In this document: positions 33,415-41,806 of the stretch, in pieces
Layout of the letters: each line of letters opens with the position of its first letter
How positions within the stretch are numbered: the first letter of the stretch is position 1
From: Candidatus Saccharibacteria bacterium
GTDB taxonomy: Bacteria; Patescibacteriota; Saccharimonadia; Saccharimonadales; Saccharimonadaceae
DNA: 64,000 nucleotides
Direction of reading: 5' to 3'
Assembly: GCA_016789455.1 (NCBI GenBank)
Contig: JAEUQU010000002.1
Span: 868,001 to 932,000, forward strand
The notes under the pieces: model-generated
Database searches by the model: none
What the model saw: only the letters and a program-made list of their open reading frames with translations
Told to the model about the DNA's origin: nothing
Position numbers and translations under genes: made by a program

Positions 33415-36400
33415 CTAGTGTTTGACACTTCCCTGGATCGGGTTCTCTTCATCATCAACGATGTGGACATTACCACGCAGGTCGATATCGATTTCCTGCA
33501 GATGATCGCCCTCGTCCTGCTTGGTATCGGGACCATTGACGGTCAGCGTGTCGGCCGGCTGAGCCGGGGCGGCATTGGCGCGCTCGCGCTCTTCCTCGTG
33601 CTTCTTGCGGAGGATTTCGTGCTCGGTCGCGGTTAGGGTGGTATCAAGCTTCTGGGCGTCCTGTGGCGTCGGGTCGCCGGCTTCGGTATCGAGCGGCTGC
33701 TTATAGTTGACGCCGGTGAACCGGTTGTTATTGGCTTGCTGGCTGGCAATCTCGTGCGTCAGCTGCAGGTCGGCCGCTGTGGGCTGCGCAGCGGCATCAG
33801 GAGCGTTGCCGATCGTATTCGGCTTGAAGGTGACGTTGGTGTTCGGCGCCAGGCTCCGAGGGTCTGTCAGGCCTTCAGGCTGCTTGGGTTGCGGCGGCGT
33901 CATGCCCATGCCGGGCTGGACGGGCGGCATAACCGGGGGCTGCAATGTGCCAGTAGCGCCCGGCGCCGGCATGGCGGGCGGCTGCGGTGCGGCGGGTTGC
34001 GGCGCAGCTGGCGTTGAAGGCTGGGCCGGCATGGCAGGCGCCTGGTGCAGCCCCTGCTGGGCGCGGCGCTTGGCCAGCCATTCGTCCAAGAAAGTAGAAC
34101 TGCCCGGCTTGGCGCCGGCACCGGGCTTGGCGATGGCGCCAGGCGCGGCAGCTCCGCCCGCAGCAGGCGCTGCCCCGCCCTGGGCACCACCTGCACCGAC
34201 CCGCTTCTTGAAGGAATCCAGGGCCGATTGCTGGCGCTGCTTCTTGGCATCATCACCGGCACGCAGCCTGGTGAAGATTTCCTGCTCGACCATGCCGCGG
34301 CTGCGGCCGAACTTGGCGGCCGAGAGGCGGCGCAAGGCATCGGCCAGCTGCGGGTTCGGTTTGCCCAGCGGCGGAATCAGGGCCATGCTGAACGGGCTGG
34401 AGGGAACGTTGTTAATCATGACGCTGGCTATCGCCTCGAAGTTTGGTAACTTCGTTATATCTTCTACATCAAATACCGGGGCGAACTTCTTCACCATCAG
34501 CTCGGCATCGGTCACACCGATGCGGCCTGAGATGATGGTGCCGACGTTACCGATGATGGCCTCGCGGATCTTATCGGTCAGCTGGGTCATGAACTGGTTG
34601 GCCAGTACGAGGTTCAAGCGGTATTTACGGGCCTCACTCAGGATGTTCTCAAAGGAGTCGGTGGCAAAGTTCTGGAACTCGTCCACATACAGCGTGAAGT
34701 CCTGGCGCTCGTCCTCGGGAATGTTAGCCCGGCCCATGGCGGCGGCCTGAAACTTCATGACGAAGATCATACCGAGCAACTGGCTGTTCAGCTCGCCGGT
34801 ACGGCCCTTGCTAAGGTTGACCAGCAGAATCTTCTTGTTGTCCATAATGTCACGCAAGTTGAATCCGGACTTGGTCTGGCCGATGATGTTGCGCATCATC
34901 TCGTTGCTCAGGAAGGCGCCGAACTTAGAGACGAACCATCCCAGCACCTCACTCTTGTGGTAGTCGCTGGTCTGCGCCATTTCCTTGTTCCAGAAGTCGA
35001 GGACGGTCTGGTCGGTGACATACTTAAGCTTGCTCTTGGCGAATTCGTTGTCATTAAAGACCTGCGGGATGTCGATGAAGCTGGAGCCGGCCGGGTCGCT
35101 CATGATGGTCAGGGCGGCGTTGCGGAACCAGTGCTCGTAGCGCGGCCCGATGATACCGGTATGGCCCGGGTCATACAGGCGGTACAGCATGGCGATGGCT
35201 TCCTGCACCAAAAAGTCACGCTGCTCCTTGTCCTCGAACTCGAAGAGGTTCAGCCCGACGGGGAATTCCATGTCTGCCGGATTAAAGTAAATGATATCCT
35301 CGACACGTTCCTTGGGCACCATACCCAGCAGCGCTTCGGCCGAGTCGCCATGCGGATCGATGAAGGCGAAGCCCTTGCCGTCCAGCATGTCCTGCAGGGC
35401 CAGGTTCTCCAGCAGCTTTGACTTACCGGTACCGGTCTGCCCAATGATGTAGGTATGACGACGACGGTCAACATCACCCAGACGGATTTGCTTCTTAACG
35501 CCACGGTAGATGTTGTAGCCCAGGAGGATACCCTTCTCTACCGACTGGTACGGGCCGTCCACCTGCTTCGACATTTGGCGTTGTAATTGTGACGTTGTGG
35601 TGTGTTTCTGATCCGGCAGGTGGAAGATAGTGGCCAGCTCGACGGTATTAAGGATGGTCTTATTAAAAGTCTGGGGGAACATCCTCAGGATGTATGATGT
35701 GGTAAATGCATCAATGTTCTTGGCAACCGTAAAGCTGAGACCATTGCGGCCGCTTGCCTCGAACAGCGAGAATGACGAAACCAGGTTTTTCAGGATGGAT
35801 TGCGAACGGGCGGCCGTGTTGCTGCTGGCCACGACACGGATCAGCGTCTCGTATCCCGGATGTTTGACCTTCTCCTCAATGGCCTCGGCCTTGGCCTGGC
35901 TGACAGCCGATACCGGCTTGTCCTCGGGCTTCTTGTCGTTCTGGTTGGCCTCCGGCGGCTTCCAAAGCGCCCCGGCGAAGTCCTTGGCGGAACCGAGGGC
36001 TGCCAGGCCGGTCTTCTTTTCCTTGCCGCCGCGAAGGTCGATGGCCTCTTTCATGGCGACTTTGGTCCAGCCCTCGTGGGCCGGACGGATGAGGACCTGC
36101 ACACCGGCACCGTCACCGTCGCCAAGCGTCGTGAAGGCGTTCATCAGGGTCTGCATGGCATCACGCTTGGTCTCGGTGTAGGTGGCAATCGGGTTGGCAT
36201 ATGATTTCTTCATGCTCATCTCGCCGCCGATAGTGCCGCTGAGCTTGCCTTGCTTGTTGAAGAGGTTCTGCTCTTCCACCTGCTCCAGACGCGCCGAAGG
36301 ATAGGCGGCGATGACCGCCTGGCGCACGACGTCTTCCATCACCAGAGGTACGGCTACGTAGAACTGGATCAGCCCCTTGCTGGCAACGATCTCGAAGGCG

Positions 36401-36699
36401 ACGTGGCGCTGGCCGTAGACCGAGCTCTTGAACCCCTTAGTGGCCGTGCTGGCAATGATGTTGTACATCACCTGGGCCTGGCTGAGGGCTTCTTCGGTCA
36501 CGTCACGGGCATCGCGGCCGTTGCCTTCGATATCGTCGCTGCTGGGCGGCAAGTGGATGCGCAGCGGCACCATCTTGAGGCCGCGCTCGTAATTCTTGGC
36601 CTCGCGCAGAATCTTGCGATAGTAGACGAAACCAGCATAGCTGGCGCCGCCGAGCGCGCCGGTTACCAACAATATGACCAGGAAGATTTCTAACCCCAC
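33415..36699 (-). CDS. Type IV secretion-like ATPase (VirB4/TraG/HerA-type)
   Basis: A 1094-residue membrane-anchored ATPase. An N-terminal helix (LEIFLVILLVTGALGGASYA) is followed by a large N-domain (to about 420). The RecA-like motor has Walker A IIGQTGTGKSKLLENL (about 424-439), FIDPHGDSAEALLG, Walker B LYVDEFQNFATDSFENILSE (about 665-684) and the arginine-rich RKYRLNLVLANQF. After about residue 850 a long Ala/Pro/Gly/Gln-rich tail looks disordered. DNA-translocating conjugation-type ATPases of this kind are common in Patescibacteria, whose role may be DNA or protein transfer with the host; this is inference. GTG 36699 is the start (GAGGTAAAG before it). Confidence 0.88.
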   Translation of the reverse strand: MGLEIFLVILLVTGALGGASYAGFVYYRKILREAKNYERGLKMVPLRIHLPPSSDDIEGNGRDARDVTEEALSQAQVMYNIIASTATKGFKSSVYGQRHVAFEIVASKGLIQFYVAVPLVMEDVVRQAVIAAYPSARLEQVEEQNLFNKQGKLSGTIGGEMSMKKSYANPIATYTETKRDAMQTLMNAFTTLGDGDGAGVQVLIRPAHEGWTKVAMKEAIDLRGGKEKKTGLAALGSAKDFAGALWKPPEANQNDKKPEDKPVSAVSQAKAEAIEEKVKHPGYETLIRVVASSNTAARSQSILKNLVSSFSLFEASGRNGLSFTVAKNIDAFTTSYILRMFPQTFNKTILNTVELATIFHLPDQKHTTTSQLQRQMSKQVDGPYQSVEKGILLGYNIYRGVKKQIRLGDVDRRRHTYIIGQTGTGKSKLLENLALQDMLDGKGFAFIDPHGDSAEALLGMVPKERVEDIIYFNPADMEFPVGLNLFEFEDKEQRDFLVQEAIAMLYRLYDPGHTGIIGPRYEHWFRNAALTIMSDPAGSSFIDIPQVFNDNEFAKSKLKYVTDQTVLDFWNKEMAQTSDYHKSEVLGWFVSKFGAFLSNEMMRNIIGQTKSGFNLRDIMDNKKILLVNLSKGRTGELNSQLLGMIFVMKFQAAAMGRANIPEDERQDFTLYVDEFQNFATDSFENILSEARKYRLNLVLANQFMTQLTDKIREAIIGNVGTIISGRIGVTDAELMVKKFAPVFDVEDITKLPNFEAIASVMINNVPSSPFSMALIPPLGKPNPQLADALRRLSAAKFGRSRGMVEQEIFTRLRAGDDAKKQRQQSALDSFKKRVGAGGAQGGAAPAAGGAAAPGAIAKPGAGAKPGSSTFLDEWLAKRRAQQGLHQAPAMPAQPSTPAAPQPAAPQPPAMPAPGATGTLQPPVMPPVQPGMGMTPPQPKQPEGLTDPRSLAPNTNVTFKPNTIGNAPDAAAQPTAADLQLTHEIASQQANNNRFTGVNYKQPLDTEAGDPTPQDAQKLDTTLTATEHEILRKKHEEERERANAAPAQPADTLTVNGPDTKQDEGDHLQEIDIDLRGNVHIVDDEENPIQGSVKH

Positions 36700-36745
36700 C
36701 TTTACCTCACGCTTTTCGTCTGCCGATTATTGCTATTGCCTTTAC

Positions 36746-37198
36746 TTATTCCTGCGGTAACTTGACCTTGACGCCGAACCGCTTCTCCAGGTAATCGGCC
36801 TGCATCTTGCTGACCTCCTGCTCCTTCATGAATGGATCCCCCTCGGTTGCTTTGAGCGTGGCTTTGAGCCGGTCGACCCATTCCTTCTCGATGACATCCG
36901 CATCATCGGCGGCGAGCGGGTTGGCACTGGCAGCCGGAGCGGGCGGCGGTGCCGCGGACGCCGGTGGCGGCAAGGCGGCTGGCGGTGGCACAGGCGCCAT
37001 CGGCTGTCCGGCCTGCTGGGCGGCCTGCGCAGCCAGCTGTTCGCGGCTTTCAGCGGACCGCTGCTGTTCGGGCGAATGGGCAGGCGCTGCCGCCACCTCT
37101 GGCTGTTGACCCGGTTGCTGGACCCTCTCATTGCCCGCCGGCGGAAGCTGTGGAGCCTCTTGGGGCGCAGGCGCTGGTGCAAATCGTTCAGGCTGCAT
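36746..37198 (-). CDS. Pro/Ala-rich protein with conserved helical C-terminus
   Basis: A 150-residue protein. Residues 1-95 are low-complexity P, A and Q. The last 50 (DADVIEKEWVDRLKATLKAT then EGDPFMKEQEVSKMQADYLEKRFG) form a charged helical domain of a type frequently found next to secretion ATPase genes in Patescibacteria; that memory is not backed by a search. It lies 46 nt upstream of the ATPase gene on the same strand and is probably its partner. TACAAT is 10 nt before ATG 37198, so the leader is minimal. Confidence 0.75.
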   Translation of the reverse strand: MQPERFAPAPAPQEAPQLPPAGNERVQQPGQQPEVAAAPAHSPEQQRSAESREQLAAQAAQQAGQPMAPVPPPAALPPPASAAPPPAPAASANPLAADDADVIEKEWVDRLKATLKATEGDPFMKEQEVSKMQADYLEKRFGVKVKLPQE

Positions 37199-37221
37199 GT
37201 TAGCTTCTATTGTACCATCTA

Positions 37222-37626
37222 CTACCGACGAAAAACATAGACGCTGGCCAGTATTTCAAAGACTATGAGCAATATGACACTGACCGTATCGAGCTGCTGC
37301 AGCGAACTCAGAGCCAGGATGATAATGGGCGCGATAGCCCAGGTGGCGGTGGCCGCCACCACCCGCGAAGAAGGCGCCGGACGCTGCGGCGCATGCTGTT
37401 CATCAGGGGCATCCTGCCGATATCGTAGTAAAAAATAAATATGTGCGCCCACTAGGAACAGCGCGAAGAAACACAGGTACATCAGTAAAAAGACCGCCAT
37501 GGCACCGGCCGGACCGGCCGATAGCGGACTGACAGTGACGATGACGCCGATAAGCGCCGCCAACGTCAACACCAACAGCAATGCTGCTGCCGGTAATGAA
37601 TTGAGGAAATCTGCCGCCTGTCTCAT
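37222..37626 (-). CDS. Four-helix membrane protein upstream of the secretion ATPase
   Basis: A 134-residue protein: helices near 10-30 (LPAAALLLVLTLAALIGVIV), 38-62 (GAMAVFLLMYLCFFALFLVG), 90-108 (WAIAPIIILALSSLQ) and 112-130 (SVILLIVFEILASVYVF). The start is placed at ATG 37626 (MRQAADFL), with AAGGA 9 nt upstream; two upstream ATGs are too close to that site. It lies 24 nt before the next gene and is likely part of the same operon and membrane complex. Confidence 0.75.
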   Translation of the reverse strand: MRQAADFLNSLPAAALLLVLTLAALIGVIVTVSPLSAGPAGAMAVFLLMYLCFFALFLVGAHIYFLLRYRQDAPDEQHAPQRPAPSSRVVAATATWAIAPIIILALSSLQQLDTVSVILLIVFEILASVYVFRR

Positions 37627-37659
37627 GATCGACATTCCTTCCCTACACATCCAGATCGC

Positions 37660-38605
37660 ATGGCCATACGGCCGACGCGGACGCGCGGATTAGTTGGATA
37701 CCGCCGTGCCTGAAAGCACGGCAAAAACCGGAGAACACCAAAAGTTAAAAGCATAAGCTTGAAAATTTCGATGTCACCAATACATCGCCCAATAACAGAT
37801 GGGCGAACATAAGCCGCAAGTACGCCGCCTGCACTATGCGCCCGCCGTCAAGTATACATCCTGCGCCACTGCGCGGATGTCACATACCTGGGGCTGCTCG
37901 CTTGCATAGCCACTGGCTGCATGCTTATTGCCTACTGCTTATCTACTGAACTGCTGCTACGCCGTCTTGCATTACGGCACCGTAGCCTCTCGGCCGTCGG
38001 GTTATAAAGATTCGGTTGATCGGAAGAAGTGCACTTGCGGCCGACGAACAGGCCGTGAGAACGGACTCGGGCCGCACCTCTCACAATGCGCCGACGATAG
38101 ATAGGTCCATACTGCCCTGATGCCATGAGAACATAGACCAGAACACTGTGATATGACCATATCTTGACTCCTTAGTGTATGGTGAGTGTACTTGCGTCCG
38201 CGGTACACAGGTATACGAATCATACTGCCAGTCTTGCTGGCGAACCAACCTGACTGTCGGGAGTTAAAGAACCTGGGCAGCGAATCCGCCGCTGTATATA
38301 GATTTATGGGCGCTCGCTGCACCAGGCAAACCGATCGCTCTCTGCCCCAATGAAGGGACGAGGGAGCACAACTTATACCACTCAAATAACAAAGATTGTT
38401 ACTCGTGCGGGTCACTCTTGCTGCGCTTCGGTGGACGCAAGCTACGCCATTACTGGCGGAGTAATGGCAACCGACCGGGTGGCAAAAAGCCGGTAGTCTG
38501 TTGCCAATGGCTCCGTCTAAGGGACGGTCGAGTGACAAGTTGTAGATGTTAAGGTGCGGGTACGAATGTTTGTTTTGGCTGGATGCTTTTGTCGCATCGG
38601 AGCTT
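37660..38605 (-). ncRNA. Candidate large structured non-coding RNA
   Basis: Almost 1 kb without a credible protein; the 224-aa minus-strand frame at 38002-38676 has composition unlike the neighbours and no ribosome binding site. A promoter at 38612-38640 points into it. Well-formed helices are packed in 38411-38536: GTCACTC (38411-38417) with GAGTGAC (38530-38536) closes a multibranch domain containing GCCATTAC/GTAATGGC (38446-38453, 38461-38468), ACCGG/CCGGT (38474-38478, 38490-38494), GGCAAC/GTTGCC (38466-38471, 38500-38505) and CCGTC/GACGG (38513-38517, 38523-38527). Others: GATGC/GCATC (38582-38598), GCCAG/CTGGC near 38227, CGCCCA/TGGGCG near 37785-37805 and GCCGTGC/GCACGGC near 37703-37722. 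It matches neither RNase P, tmRNA nor SRP RNA. Confidence 0.5.
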
Positions 38606-38611
38606 GTTATC

Positions 38612-38640
38612 ACCTTAGCACGGATAGGGGCGTAAGTCAA
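38612..38640 (-). promoter_or_regulatory. Promoter of the candidate large RNA
   Basis: Minus strand TTGACT (38640-38635), 17-nt spacer ending CGTGC, TAAGGT (38617-38612). Confidence 0.65.
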
Positions 38641-38723
38641 TAATTTACGGTGTTTTATTTGTAGTAATTCATACATTTCATTAAATTTTAATCTGTAAAT
38701 ACTAATTGTTGTAATAATAATTT

Positions 38724-38739
38724 ATACAACGCGTTGTAT
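38724..38739. promoter_or_regulatory. Perfect 16-bp palindrome, possible operator
   Basis: ATACAACGCGTTGTAT, a perfect palindrome in an AT-rich stretch between the large-RNA promoter and the GC-rich island. Such a site suits a dimeric DNA-binding protein. Confidence 0.45.
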
Positions 38740-38759
38740 GTTTGATAACGTAAAACTAC

Positions 38760-39095
38760 TTCGCCCCTCGCCTTCCACGTCCCTTCCCTCGCGTCCGCTG
38801 ACGGCCCTCCACGCCAGCCGAAAGCATGGCCGCCGAGGCGCGTGAGCTGCCGTAGCGGGCACCGCCTAAAGCCTGCAAAAGGCTCGTGGCGGCGGGCCGG
38901 GCGTGGACGTGCTGGTACATGCATGGCGCAGACAATTAGGCTGCGTGCGCGGCCTGCATGGCGGCCGCACCTGCCGCCGCCGCGGCCGCAACGTTGCCAG
39001 CCGGCGCGAACGCGGGCAGCCCTGCGCACACCCGCGCGGCCCGCCGGCGCGTCGTGGCGCCAGCACGGCCGCGCGGCCCGCGTGGCTGGTGTATA
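38760..39095. other. GC-rich island with extensive self-complementarity
   Basis: About 335 bases of very high G+C abruptly bounded by AT-rich sequence. Pairings include TCCACGCC/GGCGTGGA, CACGTCC/GGACGTG, AGCCT-GCAAA-AGGCT and GTGCGCGGCC/GGCGGCCGCAC. Frames on both strands are open (146 aa on minus) but read as Ala/Arg/Gly/Pro-rich filler without a ribosome binding site, so a structured RNA or structural DNA seems likelier. The next stretch, 39096-39560, also lacks a credible protein and holds only scattered GC-rich hairpins. Confidence 0.45.
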
Positions 39096-39577
39096 TCGCT
39101 TACTATATGCATGTACGTTTATGGCCATAATTGCAAAACAGTGCTATAGGCAGTTTTTTAAACACGCGCCACCGCTACTTGCGCATCATACGATTTTGTT
39201 TTTTGATTGCGATCTACCATGCCGCCCAGCCGCCCGCGTTTTGCCCGCGGCGCCACTACCCGAAGCCATCAGAACCCGGCCTGATGCGGGTGTTGGCGGC
39301 ACACATGCAGCCGGCCGTCATGTCGCAAAAGCACCTGAAGATCTTCGTCGCAACCACACTCCGCTTTCCGGGTACGTCGGACCCGCCGCTCCATGTCCCT
39401 GCCCGCTTCAGCCGCAGTACATTTGCGGTACGGCCCCACCCGCAGCGCCCGCCCGGAGACTGGCAGTCAGCTTTTTGTCCGATGGCGTAGGCGCAGGGTC
39501 GCCAGACCCCAAATACAGTGCCAGGCACAAGCAAAATGATGGTTTTCCACACTATATGCACAATGGTAAAAAACCTG

Positions 39578-39606
39578 TTGACACTAGCTCTTTTCGTCGT
39601 TAATAT
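39578..39606 (+). promoter_or_regulatory. Promoter of a small RNA
   Basis: TTGACA (39578-39583), 17-nt spacer, TAATAT (39601-39606). Confidence 0.8.
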
Positions 39607-39611
39607 AGGGG

Positions 39612-39705
39612 TAGTTCATGAATAAATAAAGTGTTCATGAGCCAAACACAAAAAGACGAACTAAAAGGAAAATGACCGCTACTCGCAGGCGGTCATTTTC
39701 TTATA
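39612..39705 (+). ncRNA. Candidate small RNA of about 94 nt
   Basis: Bounded by a consensus-like promoter and a perfect terminator: AAAATGACCGC (about 39670-39680) with GCGGTCATTTT, then CTT. The body contains two copies of GTTCATGA and an AGTTC...GAACT long-range pair. A 12-codon frame (MSQTQKDELKGK) from 39636 has no ribosome binding site. No known RNA family recognised. Confidence 0.6.
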
Positions 39706-39739
39706 TACAGGCAATTTTACAGGGTAAAAAGAGCAAAAC

Positions 39740-39783
39740 CGCCTACCGGCACCACCCATTCGAAGGGGCGGTGCCGGCAGGCG
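39740..39783 (-). terminator. 3' hairpin/terminator of the 39794 gene
   Basis: CGCCT plus CCGGCACC (39740-39753) pair with GGTGCCGG plus AGGCG (39770-39783), followed on the minus strand by GGTTTTGCTCTTTTT. It lies 10 nt past the stop codon. Confidence 0.8.
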
Positions 39784-39793
39784 TGACTGCGGT

Positions 39794-40222
39794 TCAGTAC
39801 CTCCAACCAGGCGGCAAGGCAAAGCGGAAGTTACGTGGCAGGTACAGCACATAGTCGCCGCGATCGGTCCAGGTGGCACCGCTGCAGACCAGGTAGCCCC
39901 GGAACTTCGGGCCAAGCCGGGCGCCCGGCACCGGCACCAGGAGCGTGTAAATCCGCTCCGGATACGTCGTGCCCCAGCGCCATTCATCGGGCCAGAACGT
40001 CAGCCGGGAGTAGCAATCGTGCGCCGGGATGCCGGGCGTCGGTGCCACCAGCCGGCTGAAGCCACCGAGCGGCGAGAGACGATTGGCATTCAGGCGTTGC
40101 AGTAGCTCCAGGCGCCAGTGGCTGGGTGGCCACCAGGCCATGTGGCAACGTCGCAGCTGCGGCCATGGGATGTTCTCGATTCCCCGCTGACGGTCGCCAA
40201 GGTCCGTAAGGGGCTGTGTCAT
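39794..40222 (-). CDS. Orphan cassette-type protein, 142 aa
   Basis: Unrecognised soluble protein, unusually rich in Trp, Arg, Pro and Leu (WPQLRRCHMAWWPPSHWRLE near residue 20-40; FWPDEWRWGTTYPERIYTLL near 75-95). No membrane segment. The start is ATG 40222 (MTQPLTDLGD), with AAGGAG 9 nt upstream. It has its own promoter at 40285-40313, a leader of about 60 nt and a strong 3' hairpin terminator, the same unit layout as the other orphan genes. No function can be inferred. Confidence 0.75.
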   Translation of the reverse strand: MTQPLTDLGDRQRGIENIPWPQLRRCHMAWWPPSHWRLELLQRLNANRLSPLGGFSRLVAPTPGIPAHDCYSRLTFWPDEWRWGTTYPERIYTLLVPVPGARLGPKFRGYLVCSGATWTDRGDYVLYLPRNFRFALPPGWRY

Positions 40223-40284
40223 GGATGCATGCTCCTTGTGACGTAGGGTCGAAGACGGACGGCACAACGACAGTACAGCTACTT

Positions 40285-40313
40285 TTTATATACTTTTATT
40301 TTTTCTATTGCAA
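40285..40313 (-). promoter_or_regulatory. Cassette promoter (39794 gene)
   Basis: Minus strand TTGCAA (40313-40308), 17-nt spacer, TATAAA (40290-40285). Confidence 0.75.
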
Positions 40314-40329
40314 TAGCCGTACCAACGCG

Positions 40330-41504
40330 CTACCAGCCCCAGACCACAGTGCTGCGCAGCGGTGCCGGCAGATTCGGATCGGCATCTTCACACATCTGCC
40401 GCGCCAACTGCCCTACTTCCAGCGGGTCGCCATTCCACGTGGCCAAGCTGTGGCCGCCAGTCGACATGAAGACGGTCTGGACACCGATGGAATCATAAAG
40501 CGGGATTGCGTCAAAGTAGCGCTTATCGTCGATACGGAAGCGCCAGGCGGTGCGCTGGTCACGCGGAACGGTATGCAGCGCATCGGCCCAGGGCTGGTCG
40601 TGCAGCCGGGCGGCCAATGAGCTTCCTTCGTGTAAGGCGAGGTCCTCCTGCAGTTCGGCCAGAGTCATCGTCAAGTCCCCTACCCGCTGGACACAGAGAC
40701 CGACTACCAATTTTCCCAGCTTTTCCTGGTACAGCCGCAAGCCGTAGTGCCCTTCCTGACAGTTGCCGGCCGCATCAATAGTGCAACCGTTGCAGACGCC
40801 TGGCAGGCGCGAATGGCGGAAACTCTTCAGGCTGACCTGTCGGCCATCCGCCAGACGGTATGCGACATGCTGGTTAGAGCTGCCAGTGATGTGGCCATAG
40901 CCTCCTGGACGGCTGCAATGCGGTGCTCGGCCATCGCTGCGGGGAAGCCAGGTGTCTGTGTCTGCAAAAAATGTTCAATCGAGAGGCCGTAGATGCTGAA
41001 GTTGACACTGCTCAGCCCGGCCCGGCCAAGCTCTGCCCAGCCAATACTACCACGTTCGCCATTACTAGTCATTTTAACAACGTTATACGTCTGGGCGGTC
41101 ATTTCGACCAGTGCGGGTAGCTCAGGGTGCAGCGTCGGCTCGTCACCCGTCAAATGGGCTTCGGTGGTGCGGCAATGGTCACGTAACCAGGTAATCGTCC
41201 TGGCGTACTCGGCATCGGGCCGCACGATGGCCGGCACGAGGGTGCGCGCCTTGTCACTGGCGCCGCTCGGGCCGTCCGCGCGTATATATACGGAGCGCCG
41301 CAGCGCGTTGATGCCACGCCCACTGCCCGCGACGGCCGTGCCTTCGTTATGGCAGAAATGGCAGGCATTGCCGCAGACATCATTGACCTTGATGCGGAGC
41401 GGTCGGTCGGCCACCACGTCGATCGGCAGACCCTGCTCCAGCCGCGCAAGCTGCCCTGCCCGGCTGGACATGGAGGGTGGAAGCAGCTGCACGGTCACGC
41501 TCAT
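40330..41504 (-). pseudogene. Radical SAM protein, frame-disrupted (actinobacterial type)
   Basis: Two frames together make one radical SAM protein. The first (41504-40827) has the [4Fe-4S] motif CGNACHFCHNEGT (C-x3-C-x-x-C), a LTGDEPTLHP segment (GGEP-type) and an NFSIYGLSIEHF strand, then runs out of frame to a stop. The second (40330 to about 40930, no proper start) continues with NQHVAYRLADGRQVSLKSF, a C-terminal Cys cluster, CNGCTIDAAGNCQEGHYGLR, and VVGLCVQR. Such a C-E-E/Q-G-x-Y-G-x-R-L-x-x and V-G-V-C-I-Q-R ending is known to me from actinobacterial radical SAM peptide-modifying or nucleoside-type proteins. The junction lies near 40870-40920, and some central residues also seem to be missing. 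It is either a pseudogene or an assembly error. TATAAT is 10 nt before the ATG. Confidence 0.7.
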
Positions 41505-41806
41505 AGTGGAAGGTATTATACAAGGATTTTATGATTGACGCCAGACAAAGAAATGCCGGCCGGGCACTACTAGTTGTAGCATTTTTTTCTACGTATTATC
41601 AGCTTATGTTTTGTATTTGCTGCGCGGCGGCGCATGAAAAAGCACAGCAGTAACCATAAGCATTATGTAGACTTTTATGCATCGTTATATCTGTTATTTT
41701 AGGTATTTTCATTGCTATACACTGAATACTTATGTTGTTCTTTAATCTTCATACGTTGTAATAATTATGTAAGTACGAGATCCTATTGATTTCGCTTGGC
41801 CAGCGT

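Noticed and set aside
38002-38676. 224-aa minus-strand open frame
   Set aside because: Composition is unlike a protein of this genome (Ser/Cys/His/Arg-rich, no domains, no ribosome binding site). It runs across strong RNA helices, so the open frame looks incidental.
38688-39128. 146-aa minus-strand frame in the GC-rich island
   Set aside because: High G+C leaves several frames open at once. The peptide is Arg/Ala/Gly filler without motifs or start signals.
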